From: Acidocella sp.
GTDB taxonomy: Bacteria > Pseudomonadota > Alphaproteobacteria > Acetobacterales > Acetobacteraceae
Length of the DNA stretch: 64,000 bases
Assembly (NCBI GenBank): GCA_029077825.1
Contig: JAQNCT010000002.1
Location: forward strand, 1 to 64,000
Direction: 5' to 3'
Shown: piece by piece, positions 35,486 to 44,305 of the stretch
Position numbering within the stretch: the first letter of the stretch is position 1
Layout: each line of letters opens with the position of its first letter
Notes under the pieces: model-generated
What the model was told of the DNA's origin: nothing
The model's input: only the letters and a program-made list of their open reading frames with translations
Databases searched by the model: none
Translations under genes and position numbers: made by a program

Positions 35486-36277
35486 TCAGAGCGCGACGAC
35501 CAAGCCATCAAACCCAGGCTCAACTCCCTTTGGCAGTTCTTTCAGCAATGTTTGGTAATCCATCGTTGGCCCCATGTGCGTTAAAATAGTGCGCACCGGC
35601 CTTAACTGGTTAACCCAACTTAAAACCCGCTCCAAATTTGCATGGGTTGGGTGTGGCTGGCCGTTGGTAAAACAATCAATCACCAGCACCTCAAGGCCCT
35701 GCAAAGCTGCCAATGCGGTCTCATCCAACCGCACCACATCGGTACAATAGGCAAAGCCGCCCACCCGCAACCCGAGCGTGGTGATGTAGCCATGGTCTTG
35801 CTCCAGCAACTGCACTGGGAGCGCCAAAATCTCCACCGTTTGTCCCGCCTCGATGGTCTGCGTGGCCAGCACCGGCCGGTAAAATCCGCTGCCGTTCCAG
35901 GGTTTGAAGGCATAGTCAAAGCGCTTCTCAAGGTCAGCAAACACCGCCTTGGTGGCGTAAGTCGGCATCGGTCCGCCCAGCAGCCGGTTGAGAATGCGAA
36001 TTTCGTCCAGCCCGGCGATATGGTCAGCGTGGGCATGGGTGTAGAGCACCGCGTCGATGCCCGGAATTTTGCAATCAGTTAATTGCAACCGCAAATCTGG
36101 CCCGGTATCCACCAGTAGCCGTTTGCCCTCGGGGTTTTCAATCACGATGCTGGGCCGGGTGCGCCGGTTGCGCGGCTCGGTAGGGTCAAGCGTGCCCCAG
36201 TCACCAGCCCCATCCTCACCACCAATCTGCGGCGAGCCGGCGGAGCCGCCAACCCCCAGCAGCGTGACCCTAAGCAT
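35486..36277 (-). CDS. MBL-fold metallohydrolase
   Basis: 263 residues of the beta-lactamase-fold hydrolase superfamily. The metal site THAHADHIAGLDEIR is at about 78-92, and a later histidine appears in LTHMGPTMDY. The N-terminal LGVGGSAGSPQIGG and the RTRPSIVI line resemble the PhnP/PqqB/cyclic-phosphodiesterase branch of the superfamily, but no phn or pqq genes are adjacent. The stop-to-start overlap with tatD upstream is 8 bases, so it is part of the tatD-metG-holB-tmk reverse operon, where this gene is commonly found in Alphaproteobacteria. Confidence 0.87.
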   Translation of the reverse strand: MLRVTLLGVGGSAGSPQIGGEDGAGDWGTLDPTEPRNRRTRPSIVIENPEGKRLLVDTGPDLRLQLTDCKIPGIDAVLYTHAHADHIAGLDEIRILNRLLGGPMPTYATKAVFADLEKRFDYAFKPWNGSGFYRPVLATQTIEAGQTVEILALPVQLLEQDHGYITTLGLRVGGFAYCTDVVRLDETALAALQGLEVLVIDCFTNGQPHPTHANLERVLSWVNQLRPVRTILTHMGPTMDYQTLLKELPKGVEPGFDGLVVAL

Positions 36278-37058
36278 GTGCCAGCCGTGCCTTGGTGTAT
36301 AATTTACGGAAATTATCAGTGGTCAGGGCCGCTATCGCCTCTGATGTTATGCCCTTCACCTCGGCCAGCACCTTGGCGGTATATTGTGTGTGGCCAGGCT
36401 CATTACGCTTGCCGCGGAACGGCACCGGTGCAAGGTAGGGCGAATCAGTTTCAACCAATAGCCGCTCAGGCGGCACCATCGCCGCGATATCCCGGATTTC
36501 CTGCGATTTCGGAAACGTCAAAATCCCCGAGAACGAAATATACCCCCCCATCGCAAGTGCTGCTTGCGCCAGCGCCCGCGATGATGAAAAGCAATGTAGC
36601 AGGAAGGCAAAATCCCCGCCCCCTGCCCGTTCCTCGGCCAATATGCGGGCAATATCGTCGTCAGCGTCGCGGGCATGAATCGCCAATGGTAACCCGGTGA
36701 TTTGGGCGGCACGGATATGGGCGCGGAAATTCTCGGCCTGCGTGTCCTTCGGCGCTTTATCATAAAAATAATCCAGGCCGGACTCACCAATGCCAATCAC
36801 CTTGGGGTGCGTGGTCATCTGTGCGATGATCTCCGGCGTTGCCACCGGCAATTCATCAGCCGCGTGGTTGGGGTGCACGCCAACGCAGCACCACACATTC
36901 GGGTCGGCTTGCGCCATCGCAATGGCTTGGCGCGACTGGCTGAGTGTCACGCCGATGGTGACCATCTCCATCACCCCAGCAGCTTTGGCGCGGGCGATGA
37001 CATCTGGCCGCTCAGCCTCGGTGTAATAATCCAGATGACAATGAGAATCTATCAACAT
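36270..37058 (-). CDS. tatD: TatD family metal-dependent hydrolase
   Basis: 262 residues, a TIM-barrel hydrolase. Metal motifs are DSHCHLDY at 4-11, GESGLDYFYD, the IHARDADDD histidine, HCFSSS and the final ETDSPYLAP. TatD-type proteins act as 3' to 5' DNA/RNA exonucleases; despite the name they are not part of Tat export. I chose the ATG at 37058, since residues encoded before it lie in the metG tail region and are not conserved. It follows metG by 7 bases and overlaps the MBL-fold gene. Confidence 0.93.
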   Translation of the reverse strand: MLIDSHCHLDYYTEAERPDVIARAKAAGVMEMVTIGVTLSQSRQAIAMAQADPNVWCCVGVHPNHAADELPVATPEIIAQMTTHPKVIGIGESGLDYFYDKAPKDTQAENFRAHIRAAQITGLPLAIHARDADDDIARILAEERAGGGDFAFLLHCFSSSRALAQAALAMGGYISFSGILTFPKSQEIRDIAAMVPPERLLVETDSPYLAPVPFRGKRNEPGHTQYTAKVLAEVKGITSEAIAALTTDNFRKLYTKARLAHA

Positions 37059-37065
37059 CAGTGTA

Positions 37066-38604
37066 TTAAGCTGCTTTTTCAATGTAACGTGGGAAGATAC
37101 CAAATGGTGCTGGTAACGCAGCACCCTCAACCATCGGCGTTTCCAGCGCTGCAATCTGCCTTGCATCCGCCGCCACGCCCATCTGGTCCAAAAGTGCCGC
37201 CATACTGCCTGGCATGTAAGGTTGCAGTAAAATCCCCACAGTCCGGATCGCTTCCAGCAGCACCCGCAGCACTGTGTTCATGCGCGCCGTATCGGTCTTT
37301 TTCAGCGCCCAGGGGGCTTGGTGGTCAATGTAGGCATTGGCGTTGCGGATCAGTTTCCACACATCTTCCAGCGCTTCATGGAATGCCAGACGGTCCAGAG
37401 CCTCGCGCAGCTTGCCCGTTAGTGCGGCGGCGGTGGCCAGCAACGCATGGTCAGCCTCATGTAAATCACCGCGCACCGGCACCATGCCGCCAGCGTTTTT
37501 GGCAATGAATGAGAGCGTACGCTGGGCCAAATTCCCCAGGTCATTGGCTAATTCCACATTCAACCGCGAAATCAACGATTGGCGCGAAAAATCCCCATCG
37601 CCGCCAAACGGCACTTCGCGCAGCAAAAAGAACCGCACGGCATCCACCCCAAACTCATCAACTAATGGCCGTACATCAATGAAATTGCCGAGCGATTTGC
37701 TCATTTTCTCGCCCTCAACCGTCCACCAGCCGTGCGAGAATATTTTTTTCGGCAGCGGCAAGCCTGCCGCCATTAAAAATGCGGGCCAATACACCGCATG
37801 AAACCGAATAATTTCCTTGCCCACCAGATGCACATCAGCCGGCCAGTATTTCAACCGCGCAGCGCCTTCATCCGGGTAGCCACAGGCGGTAAGGTAATTC
37901 ATCAGCGCATCGAGCCACACATACATCACATGCGCATCATCACCCGGCACCGGAATGCCCCAGGAGAAGCTGGTGCGGCTGACCGAGAGGTCATTCAGCC
38001 CGCCTTTGACGAATGACAGAATTTCATTGCGCTTGGCGCTTGGCGCGATGAAGTTGGGGTTGGCTTCATAATAAGCCAAAAGCTGGTCCTGAAACGCGCT
38101 GAGCTTAAAAAAATATGAAGGCTCAACCACCCATTCCACCGCCGCACCTGAGGCTATGGCAACCCGCGACCCATCAGGTTTTAGGCTGGTCTCATCCGCG
38201 TCATAAAACGCCTCATCACGCACCGCGTACCAGCCCTCATACGCGCCCAGATAAATCGCCCCGGCATCCACCAGCCTTTGCCAAATCGCCTGACAGGAGC
38301 GTTTATGCCTGGGCTCGGTGGTGCGGATAAAATCATCATTTGAGATGTTCATCCGCGCTGCCATATCCTGAAAATCCGCTGAAACCCGGTCAGTAAAATG
38401 CTGCGGGTCAACCCCTGCCGCCCGCGCCGCGGATTCCACTTTTTGGCCGTGTTCATCGGTGCCGGTGAGGAAAAACACATCATACCCATCCAGCCGTTTA
38501 AACCGCGCCAGAACGTCAGCTGCGGTTGAAGTGTAGGCGTGGCCCAGGTGCGGCGCCCCATTGACGTAATAAATCGGCGTGGTGATGTAAAATGGCTTGC
38601 TCAT
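37066..38604 (-). CDS. metG: Methionyl-tRNA synthetase
   Basis: 512 residues. The class I signatures are APHLGHAY (HIGH) at about 16-23 and EKMSKSLG (KMSKS) near residue 300. It lacks the C-terminal dimerisation extension seen in longer enzymes and the zinc-knuckle cysteines, which places it in the MetG2-like short type. It charges tRNA-Met. It overlaps the holB stop by 4 bases and sits in the usual alphaproteobacterial tmk-holB-metG-tatD order. Confidence 0.96.
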   Translation of the reverse strand: MSKPFYITTPIYYVNGAPHLGHAYTSTAADVLARFKRLDGYDVFFLTGTDEHGQKVESAARAAGVDPQHFTDRVSADFQDMAARMNISNDDFIRTTEPRHKRSCQAIWQRLVDAGAIYLGAYEGWYAVRDEAFYDADETSLKPDGSRVAIASGAAVEWVVEPSYFFKLSAFQDQLLAYYEANPNFIAPSAKRNEILSFVKGGLNDLSVSRTSFSWGIPVPGDDAHVMYVWLDALMNYLTACGYPDEGAARLKYWPADVHLVGKEIIRFHAVYWPAFLMAAGLPLPKKIFSHGWWTVEGEKMSKSLGNFIDVRPLVDEFGVDAVRFFLLREVPFGGDGDFSRQSLISRLNVELANDLGNLAQRTLSFIAKNAGGMVPVRGDLHEADHALLATAAALTGKLREALDRLAFHEALEDVWKLIRNANAYIDHQAPWALKKTDTARMNTVLRVLLEAIRTVGILLQPYMPGSMAALLDQMGVAADARQIAALETPMVEGAALPAPFGIFPRYIEKAA

Positions 38605-39566
38605 AATCCGTGCAGTTGGCTCAGTGCTACGATGATCGCAGCACGCTTATCGAGGTTAAGGTTTTGCACGTCTCGTTCGAGCTTGCCAAATCCCTCCCAC
38701 AAATCCACCGCCCGCCCTAAGGATGGCGCGTTGGCCCGCGCTGCCTGCCTGGTTGTGCTGGCCAGGCCGGTGCGCAGTAAATTCATAAAAACCTCATAAC
38801 CATCCTCACTGCGCGCCACCGCATCCGCGATCGCCTGGGCGCGGGCCGGCGGCAATGCTGTGGCCAAAGCTTCATCCACCAGCCCGGCCATCGCTACCCC
38901 ATCCTCGGCGGCCAGTGTCAAAGCGGTGCCAATGCTCCCCTCGCTTAACCGCGCCAGCCGGGCAACATCCACGCTGCTCAACGCCGGTGCATGTTGATGC
39001 AGCAATGTGGCCAGATCGTGCGCCGCCAGTGGGCCTAAATTCAGCGTTCGGCACCGGCTGCGCAGGGTTGGTAATAATCGCCCCGGTGCATGGCTTACCA
39101 GCAGCAAAATCGCGCGGCTCGGCGGTTCCTCCAGCAGTTTGAGCAAGGCATTGGCGGCATTGCGGTTCATCTCCTCCGCACCATCCACAATCACCACCCG
39201 CCAGCCGCCTTCTCCCGGCGTGAGGCGCAGGAATTTACCCACCTCCAGCACGGTGTCGATGACAATCTCGCTTTGCATCTTCTTGCGCTTCTCATCAAAG
39301 CGCCGCTCAATGGTCAGCAAATCCGAATGGGTGTTGGCTGCCACGCGCTTGAAGGTGGGATGGCTGGCAGGCAGCGCTAAATCCGCATCTGTTGCCCCAG
39401 CCAGCAGCCAGCGGGCAAAGCGGTAGGCCACTGTGGCCTTACCCACCCCCACCTGCCCGCCGATCAGCCAAGCATGATGCAACCGCCCGGATGTCGCGGC
39501 ATCATGCAACGCAGCAACCGCTGACCCGTGGCCAATAAACGCCGGATTTTCACGCGGTGCGCTCAC
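38601..39566 (-). CDS. holB: DNA polymerase III delta' subunit
   Basis: 321 residues, AAA+-type clamp-loader subunit. The P-loop-like GGQVGVGKATVAYRFA is at about 37-52, the Walker-B region reads VVIVDGAEEMNRNAANALLKLLE (cited in part as VVIVDGAEEMN), and the SRC motif is RSRCRTL. The zinc-binding cysteines of E. coli delta' are missing. It acts in loading the sliding clamp at the replication fork. Start and stop overlap tmk and metG by 4 bases each. Confidence 0.93.
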   Translation of the reverse strand: MSAPRENPAFIGHGSAVAALHDAATSGRLHHAWLIGGQVGVGKATVAYRFARWLLAGATDADLALPASHPTFKRVAANTHSDLLTIERRFDEKRKKMQSEIVIDTVLEVGKFLRLTPGEGGWRVVIVDGAEEMNRNAANALLKLLEEPPSRAILLLVSHAPGRLLPTLRSRCRTLNLGPLAAHDLATLLHQHAPALSSVDVARLARLSEGSIGTALTLAAEDGVAMAGLVDEALATALPPARAQAIADAVARSEDGYEVFMNLLRTGLASTTRQAARANAPSLGRAVDLWEGFGKLERDVQNLNLDKRAAIIVALSQLHGL

Positions 39567-40180
39567 AGCCCCAACCGCTTGGTAACCAGTGCCGCCACGC
39601 TGCCAAACACTGCATCAGCATCGCCATTGGCATCCACCAGCACGCATCGCTCCGGTGCTGATAGCGCAATCGCGTGAAACCCGGCGCTAATCCGCGCCAT
39701 GACATCAGCGCCCATCTGCTCATAGCGGTCAGCCGCGTTCCCGCGTGAAGCTAACCGATTTTTAGCTGTGAGTTCAAAGACTTCAAGAACAAATGTTAAG
39801 TCAGGTGTCAGCCCAACCAAATCGATCAATGTTGCTATCGCGTTTCGATCAACCCCCAGCCCATAGCCTTGATACGCCATGGTGGAATCATAAAACCGGT
39901 CACAAATTACCACCGCGCCGCGCGCCAGGGCCGGGTTTATCACCCGCGCCACATGGTCGGCCCTGGCGGCAAAATGCAGCAGCGTATCAGCCAACGGGGT
40001 TAGTACAGTCGCCGGGTTAAGCAGCAAACCCCGCACCGCCTCTGCCCCCGGCGTACCGCCCGGTTCACGTGTTAGCACAATTTCGCGGCCATTTGTTTGC
40101 ATTGAGGCCGCCAGACGCCGCGCCACGGTTGATTTACCTGCCCCCTCGCCACCCTCAAACGTGATAAAAACGCCCCTCAC
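39563..40180 (-). CDS. tmk: Thymidylate kinase
   Basis: 205 residues. The P-loop FEGGEGAGKSTVARRLA is at about 8-24, TREPGG follows at 37-42, and the DRFYDSTMAYQG substrate segment is near residue 92. It phosphorylates dTMP to dTDP, an essential step for DNA synthesis. It overlaps holB downstream and the RlpA-like gene upstream by 4 bases each, so the cell-wall genes and the replication genes share a transcript. Confidence 0.96.
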   Translation of the reverse strand: MRGVFITFEGGEGAGKSTVARRLAASMQTNGREIVLTREPGGTPGAEAVRGLLLNPATVLTPLADTLLHFAARADHVARVINPALARGAVVICDRFYDSTMAYQGYGLGVDRNAIATLIDLVGLTPDLTFVLEVFELTAKNRLASRGNAADRYEQMGADVMARISAGFHAIALSAPERCVLVDANGDADAVFGSVAALVTKRLGL

Positions 40181-41046
40181 CGAACGATGATTTCAGGCCC
40201 CGCCACACCATCCTGCAACACCTGCTGGCGTGCGGCGTCAGCGTCGGAGACGTTCTCATACGGGCCAATGCGTACCGCATACAAAGTACGGTCACCGCCA
40301 AACACCGGCACGGTGCGGGCTGGTAAGCCACCCAACTGGTTCATCACCCGGTGCGCATCATAGGCCCGGCCAAACCCCGGTATCTGCACAAACAGCGGCC
40401 CCGGCTCAGGGTTCCCCGCACTCACCCGGCCCGATAATTGGCCAGGGTCAGTGGCTGCCACGGCCTGATCCTGCGGCGTGAGATTTTGTGTCACACCGCC
40501 GCTTGCTGCCCCCGGCGGCCCCAGGCTTTGCGCGGTTATCCCCGCCATTGGCGCGGCAGTCATGTGCGGCCCCTCACCCAAGGTGGCATCAAGTGCGGCG
40601 GTTTGCTGGCTGTTCAGTACCACCTCAACCTCCACTGGCCCACTGCTTGGAAACCCCAGCAGGCTTGCCACCTTCGGCGTTACCGCCAGCACCCGGCCGG
40701 GGTCATCCGGCCCGCGTTCATTCACCCGCACATCCATGCTCTCACCATTTTGCAGATTGGTCACGGTCACGATGGCGGGTAATTGCAGCACCGGGCTGTC
40801 CGCTGCCAGCGCATCCGGGTCATAAATCTCGTTATTGGCAGTGGTGGGCGACGTATGGTCGGTAATAACTGTTGCCAGCCCGGTCACGTCATAGTTGGCA
40901 AACGCTCGCGGGTAAAGCCACTCGCCCTGCGACTGATAGCCATCCCCCACAACAAATTTCGGCGGCTCCGGTGGTAGTGGGGGCTGTCGATGCACGCATC
41001 CTGACAACGCCACAATCAGCCCCAGCAATACCCGATTCAGCGTCAT
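40177..41046 (-). CDS. RlpA-like lipoprotein with SPOR domain
   Basis: 289 residues. A lipobox (VALSGC, C17) marks an outer-membrane lipoprotein. Residues about 50-135 form a double-psi beta-barrel related to RlpA; residues about 215-289 form a SPOR domain (GPLFVQIPGFG to YAVRIGPYEN) that binds denuded peptidoglycan at the septum. The RlpA catalytic residues are altered: the NDRGP aspartate is glutamate (NERGP), and the AHxxLP histidine is missing (AADSPVLQLP). It overlaps tmk and the transglycosylase gene by 4 bases. Confidence 0.82.
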   Translation of the reverse strand: MTLNRVLLGLIVALSGCVHRQPPLPPEPPKFVVGDGYQSQGEWLYPRAFANYDVTGLATVITDHTSPTTANNEIYDPDALAADSPVLQLPAIVTVTNLQNGESMDVRVNERGPDDPGRVLAVTPKVASLLGFPSSGPVEVEVVLNSQQTAALDATLGEGPHMTAAPMAGITAQSLGPPGAASGGVTQNLTPQDQAVAATDPGQLSGRVSAGNPEPGPLFVQIPGFGRAYDAHRVMNQLGGLPARTVPVFGGDRTLYAVRIGPYENVSDADAARQQVLQDGVAGPEIIVR

Positions 41047-42002
41047 GACAACGCCATGCGGCCAAGGGCTCCCACCGCCAAAGCGTAAAAATCTGAGGGG
41101 TTGTAACGGCGGATCACGCTAAAATTCGGGAACACCAGAAACGCCTGCCCGCCAGCGCCATCGGGCAGCAGCAACGCCGCTGGCATTTCATTGCTCAGTC
41201 GTGGCGCACCGGGCAATCGTTGCACCCCGCGGCTGGTCCAATAACCAATGGTGCGTTGATTTTGGCGGCCGGTCATCGCCAGGTTGATCCCCGGTGGCAC
41301 TAAAACTGACTCGCTGGAAGGCTCATCGGGGCGCCATCCGTCTTTTGCCAAATAATTCGCCATCGAGGCCAGAGTATCGGCGTCGCTGGACCAGATATCC
41401 GGGCGACCATCGCCTGAAAACGCCACGGCGGTTGATAAATACACGCTCGGCATGAATTGCGGTTGCCCCATTGCTCCGGCGTAGGAGCCGATGAGCTTAT
41501 CCGCCGGCGCCTGCCCGGCCGCAATAATCTTCATTGCCGCAATGGCCTCGCCGCCGAAATATGAACTCTGGCGGTCCCAGGCCAGCGTCACCAGCGCGTC
41601 AATCACGCCGAAGTCACCCTGGGTTTTGCCATAGTTGGTCTCAATGCCCCAAATGCCCATCAGCACGCCAGAAGCCACACCGAACCGGCTGGTCACCGCC
41701 GCCAGTAAATTTGCGGCCTCAGCGGCCTTCGCCTGCCCCGCAGCTACCCGCGCCTGATTTAGCACATGTGAACTATAGGTCTCCCAGGTCTCGGTGAATT
41801 CCGGCTGATGCTTGTCCAGCCGCAGAACATCGGCATTCGGCACCAATGCCCCGGTGGTTTGTGTAATAACATCCCGTGGGATACCCGCCGCCGCCGCCCT
41901 GGCCTGCAAACCCGCCAGATAACTGGCAAAATCCCTGGCCCGTGCCGCCATCGGCAACAGCGAAGCCGCGATACCTGTCGCTAGAAATATCCGTCTATCC
42001 AT
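41043..42002 (-). CDS. Lytic murein transglycosylase, MltB family
   Basis: 319 residues. A short N-terminal hydrophobic segment with RR (MDRRIFLATGIAASLLPMAA) suggests export, possibly by the Tat route. The catalytic glutamate is in WGIETNYGKTQG near residue 125, followed by YAGAMGQPQFMPSVY and the SDGDTLASMANYL-like stretch (here SDADTLASMANYL). It cleaves peptidoglycan glycan strands without water. No C-terminal PG-binding domain is present. I chose the ATG at 42002; the frame opens 12 codons earlier without conserved residues. The 109-base gap upstream contains no feature I can name. Confidence 0.9.
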   Translation of the reverse strand: MDRRIFLATGIAASLLPMAARARDFASYLAGLQARAAAAGIPRDVITQTTGALVPNADVLRLDKHQPEFTETWETYSSHVLNQARVAAGQAKAAEAANLLAAVTSRFGVASGVLMGIWGIETNYGKTQGDFGVIDALVTLAWDRQSSYFGGEAIAAMKIIAAGQAPADKLIGSYAGAMGQPQFMPSVYLSTAVAFSGDGRPDIWSSDADTLASMANYLAKDGWRPDEPSSESVLVPPGINLAMTGRQNQRTIGYWTSRGVQRLPGAPRLSNEMPAALLLPDGAGGQAFLVFPNFSVIRRYNPSDFYALAVGALGRMALS

Positions 42003-42111
42003 ATGTTGATATTGCCACGCCAAACACCAGCACCGCAACCGCGTTGCGTGTTATAACGCGGTAAGGCAAATACATCGTCGGGCTTGGCGAGCCGGCCTAA
42101 AATCGCGCTGA

Positions 42112-43113
42112 CTAGAACCGCGCTGAAATGGTTACCGAGCCGTACTGGAAGGCCGGCGCCGCGCCGTGGAATTCCGGCGTGGTAAAAATTTCGGTGGCGC
42201 TGATGCGTAAGCCGTAAAGGATGATTGCCAACCCCACCTCGGCGTCGCCTTGCAACGGCACCAGCCCAACACCCCGGCTGGACTGGAAATTATTGCCCTG
42301 CACCAGGGTATCATGCGCCACCATCCGGCCCGAGATGCCGCCAAACACGTACCAGACGAACGGCTGGGTCGGCGTATAGGCCTCGGTTCCGCTCATCACC
42401 GGCCCGATCACCGAGGGGCCAAAATCCGAATCCAACCCGGAGCCGAGCCGGACAATACTACCCACTTGCCCGTAAATTTCGGTGCTGCCTAACTGCGCCG
42501 AGGCTTGCGAGAGCATTTGCAGCGTCAACCCGCCTTGGTCGAATTTCGCAAGATCATAACGCCAGGTCCGGCTGGCCATAAAATCCAATGTCGGCTCATT
42601 ACGAAGCTGGTGGCTCCAGCCTTTGGAACTTGGGTTACCAATCAAGGAATGGAAGCCATTTTGCACCGGCTGGCCGAGTGCGGCGGGGCCAATCATACCG
42701 ATGCTCGCCTGCAGCACGCTGCGGGTGTTGCTGGTGTCCTGAATAATCGCCCCATTCAGCGTCAAATGTCCGGCGTAAGGGCGGTCTTGCGGGTTCGGGT
42801 TCAGCGCCTGGGTATTAACCGGCGTGTAAATTACCTGTTGCAGGTTTATCTCAAGCCGCTGGGCACCGCTGCTAAACACCGTATGCCCGAGCGCTGCGAT
42901 CGGCGAAGGCAATGAACCTGTGGGGCCAACATAACCCAGACTAAAGCCATTGGTGTAATAACGGTCCGTTCCAGGCAGCGAATAAGCGTCGTTCTCGGTC
43001 TGCAACGTCAGAATCGTTGCAGGGTCATTCAGCGGGTCAGCCGCATGAGCTACCGGAATTTCGCCCAGCAAAAACATCGGGACCAAAGCAGCCGCGCCGA
43101 TTAGAAATTTCAT
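42112..43113 (-). CDS. LpxR-like lipid A deacylase family outer membrane protein (DUF2219)
   Basis: 333 residues with a signal peptide (cleavage likely after AHA at about 22-24). The N-terminal motif LQTENDAYSLPGTDRYYTNG is typical of the DUF2219/LpxR barrel family, where an END-type motif forms part of the catalytic site; RPYAGHLTLNG follows. The C-terminus ends in Phe (VTISARF), as in outer-membrane barrels. LpxR removes the 3'-acyloxyacyl chain from lipid A. It stands alone between spacers of about 110 bases. Substrate in this organism is untested. Confidence 0.82.
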   Translation of the reverse strand: MKFLIGAAALVPMFLLGEIPVAHAADPLNDPATILTLQTENDAYSLPGTDRYYTNGFSLGYVGPTGSLPSPIAALGHTVFSSGAQRLEINLQQVIYTPVNTQALNPNPQDRPYAGHLTLNGAIIQDTSNTRSVLQASIGMIGPAALGQPVQNGFHSLIGNPSSKGWSHQLRNEPTLDFMASRTWRYDLAKFDQGGLTLQMLSQASAQLGSTEIYGQVGSIVRLGSGLDSDFGPSVIGPVMSGTEAYTPTQPFVWYVFGGISGRMVAHDTLVQGNNFQSSRGVGLVPLQGDAEVGLAIILYGLRISATEIFTTPEFHGAAPAFQYGSVTISARF

Positions 43114-43220
43114 GCCGCCCGGTCCTTAATGTCAGGAGATAAAGAATTATTAACACTTGTTGATGTGGTGCGCCAACTTCAATATTTAAGACCAGCAACG
43201 CCGCCGCGATACGAATCCCG

Positions 43221-43886
43221 CTAAAGCCGGGGTGTGCAGGCGGCCAGGTCGATCAGACGTTCCAAAACTTCTGGCTCCTGGGCCCCAGCAATTGCCTGAT
43301 CCCCATCAATCAAAAAGCACGGCACGCCATTGATGCCCAGACGGTGCGCGTGCAGATTTTCCGCATGCACAAACTCGATACCCTCGCCCGAGGTCAGGAA
43401 TTTGCGAATCGTGATAGGGTCCAGCCCTTGGGCAGCGGCGATGGCGGTAAGAATATCGGTATTCCCAATGTCCAACCCTTCAATAAAATGCGCCCGGAAG
43501 ATCAGATGCACCAGCGAATTGGCAATCCCGAGCGGGGCAATATGGCGTACCAGACGGTGTGCATCGACGCTGCTGGGGGTCCGCCGGATGTTGCTGAAAT
43601 TAAATATAATGCCCTCAGCAGCAGCAATTTCAGTAATTGAGGAATACAGGCGCTTGGCGCGGTCCTCGGCGCCAAACTTGCGCACCATATAATCAGTGCG
43701 CGACATGCCTTGCCGTGGCATATCAGGGTTCAGCAAAAATGGCCGCCATGTGAGATCAATTGATAAATCAGGCCGCCGCGCCAGCAGGAACGCCAGCCGT
43801 TGGATGCCAAGGTAGCACCAGGGGCAAACGAAATCGAACACCACCTCGATGGATAACCGGCCCGGACGATGCGCTAGTACGTTCAT
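43221..43886 (-). CDS. DsbA family oxidoreductase (FrnE-like)
   Basis: 221 residues of the DsbA-type thioredoxin fold. The active-site motif is FDFVCPWCYLG at about 17-27, and the cis-proline loop reads INGVPCFLIDG near residue 185. There is no signal peptide, so it is a cytoplasmic FrnE/2-hydroxychromene isomerase-like member rather than a periplasmic disulfide catalyst. It is divergent from a small secreted-protein gene, with about 107 bases between starts. The substrate is unknown. Confidence 0.88.
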   Translation of the reverse strand: MNVLAHRPGRLSIEVVFDFVCPWCYLGIQRLAFLLARRPDLSIDLTWRPFLLNPDMPRQGMSRTDYMVRKFGAEDRAKRLYSSITEIAAAEGIIFNFSNIRRTPSSVDAHRLVRHIAPLGIANSLVHLIFRAHFIEGLDIGNTDILTAIAAAQGLDPITIRKFLTSGEGIEFVHAENLHAHRLGINGVPCFLIDGDQAIAGAQEPEVLERLIDLAACTPRL

Positions 43887-43993
43887 TGAGACAACTCATA
43901 GCGGATTATCAGCCGGGCTGCGAGCTTATCCTTGCGCCGGTTTTACCGCAGCAGCCAAGCGGTTTATACTGCCTTATCCTAAGGAGACCGACA

Positions 43994-44305
43994 TTGAAGC
44001 TCACCCCCCTGCTGGCTGGAATCCTGTTGACCACCGGCTTTGCCGCCGCCGCCTTGGCCGGCCCGCAACCAAACCCGCCGCCCTCCGGCGTGGTGGTGCA
44101 TTTATTCGGCGCGGACTCCGTCATGTCGAACGTGCTGCCGACCAGCGCAGCCACCGCGCTGGGCGCGACATCCAGCGCGTCACCGGGAACGCCGGCGGCT
44201 GAACCGACGCTGGGTGACATTGCGCACCAGATGTTCGTGGTGGGTGACCCGGAGCACCCACCCAAACCAGCGCCCGGTAAAACCCAGCCCGCCCCTACTA
44301 ATTAG
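43994..44305 (+). CDS. Small secreted hypothetical protein
   Basis: 103 residues starting at TTG 43994, which follows AAGGAG by 7 bases. A clear signal peptide (KLTPLLAGILLTTGFAAAALA, cleavage near ALA-GP) precedes a mature part rich in Pro, Ala, Thr and Ser with no recognisable domain. The Pro-rich start and end of the mature protein suggest an unfolded periplasmic or surface-linked peptide. The frame remains open upstream to 43760 but overlaps the DsbA-like gene. The stop overlaps the tail of the convergent EF-hand gene by 4 bases. Confidence 0.6.
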   Translation: MKLTPLLAGILLTTGFAAAALAGPQPNPPPSGVVVHLFGADSVMSNVLPTSAATALGATSSASPGTPAAEPTLGDIAHQMFVVGDPEHPPKPAPGKTQPAPTN

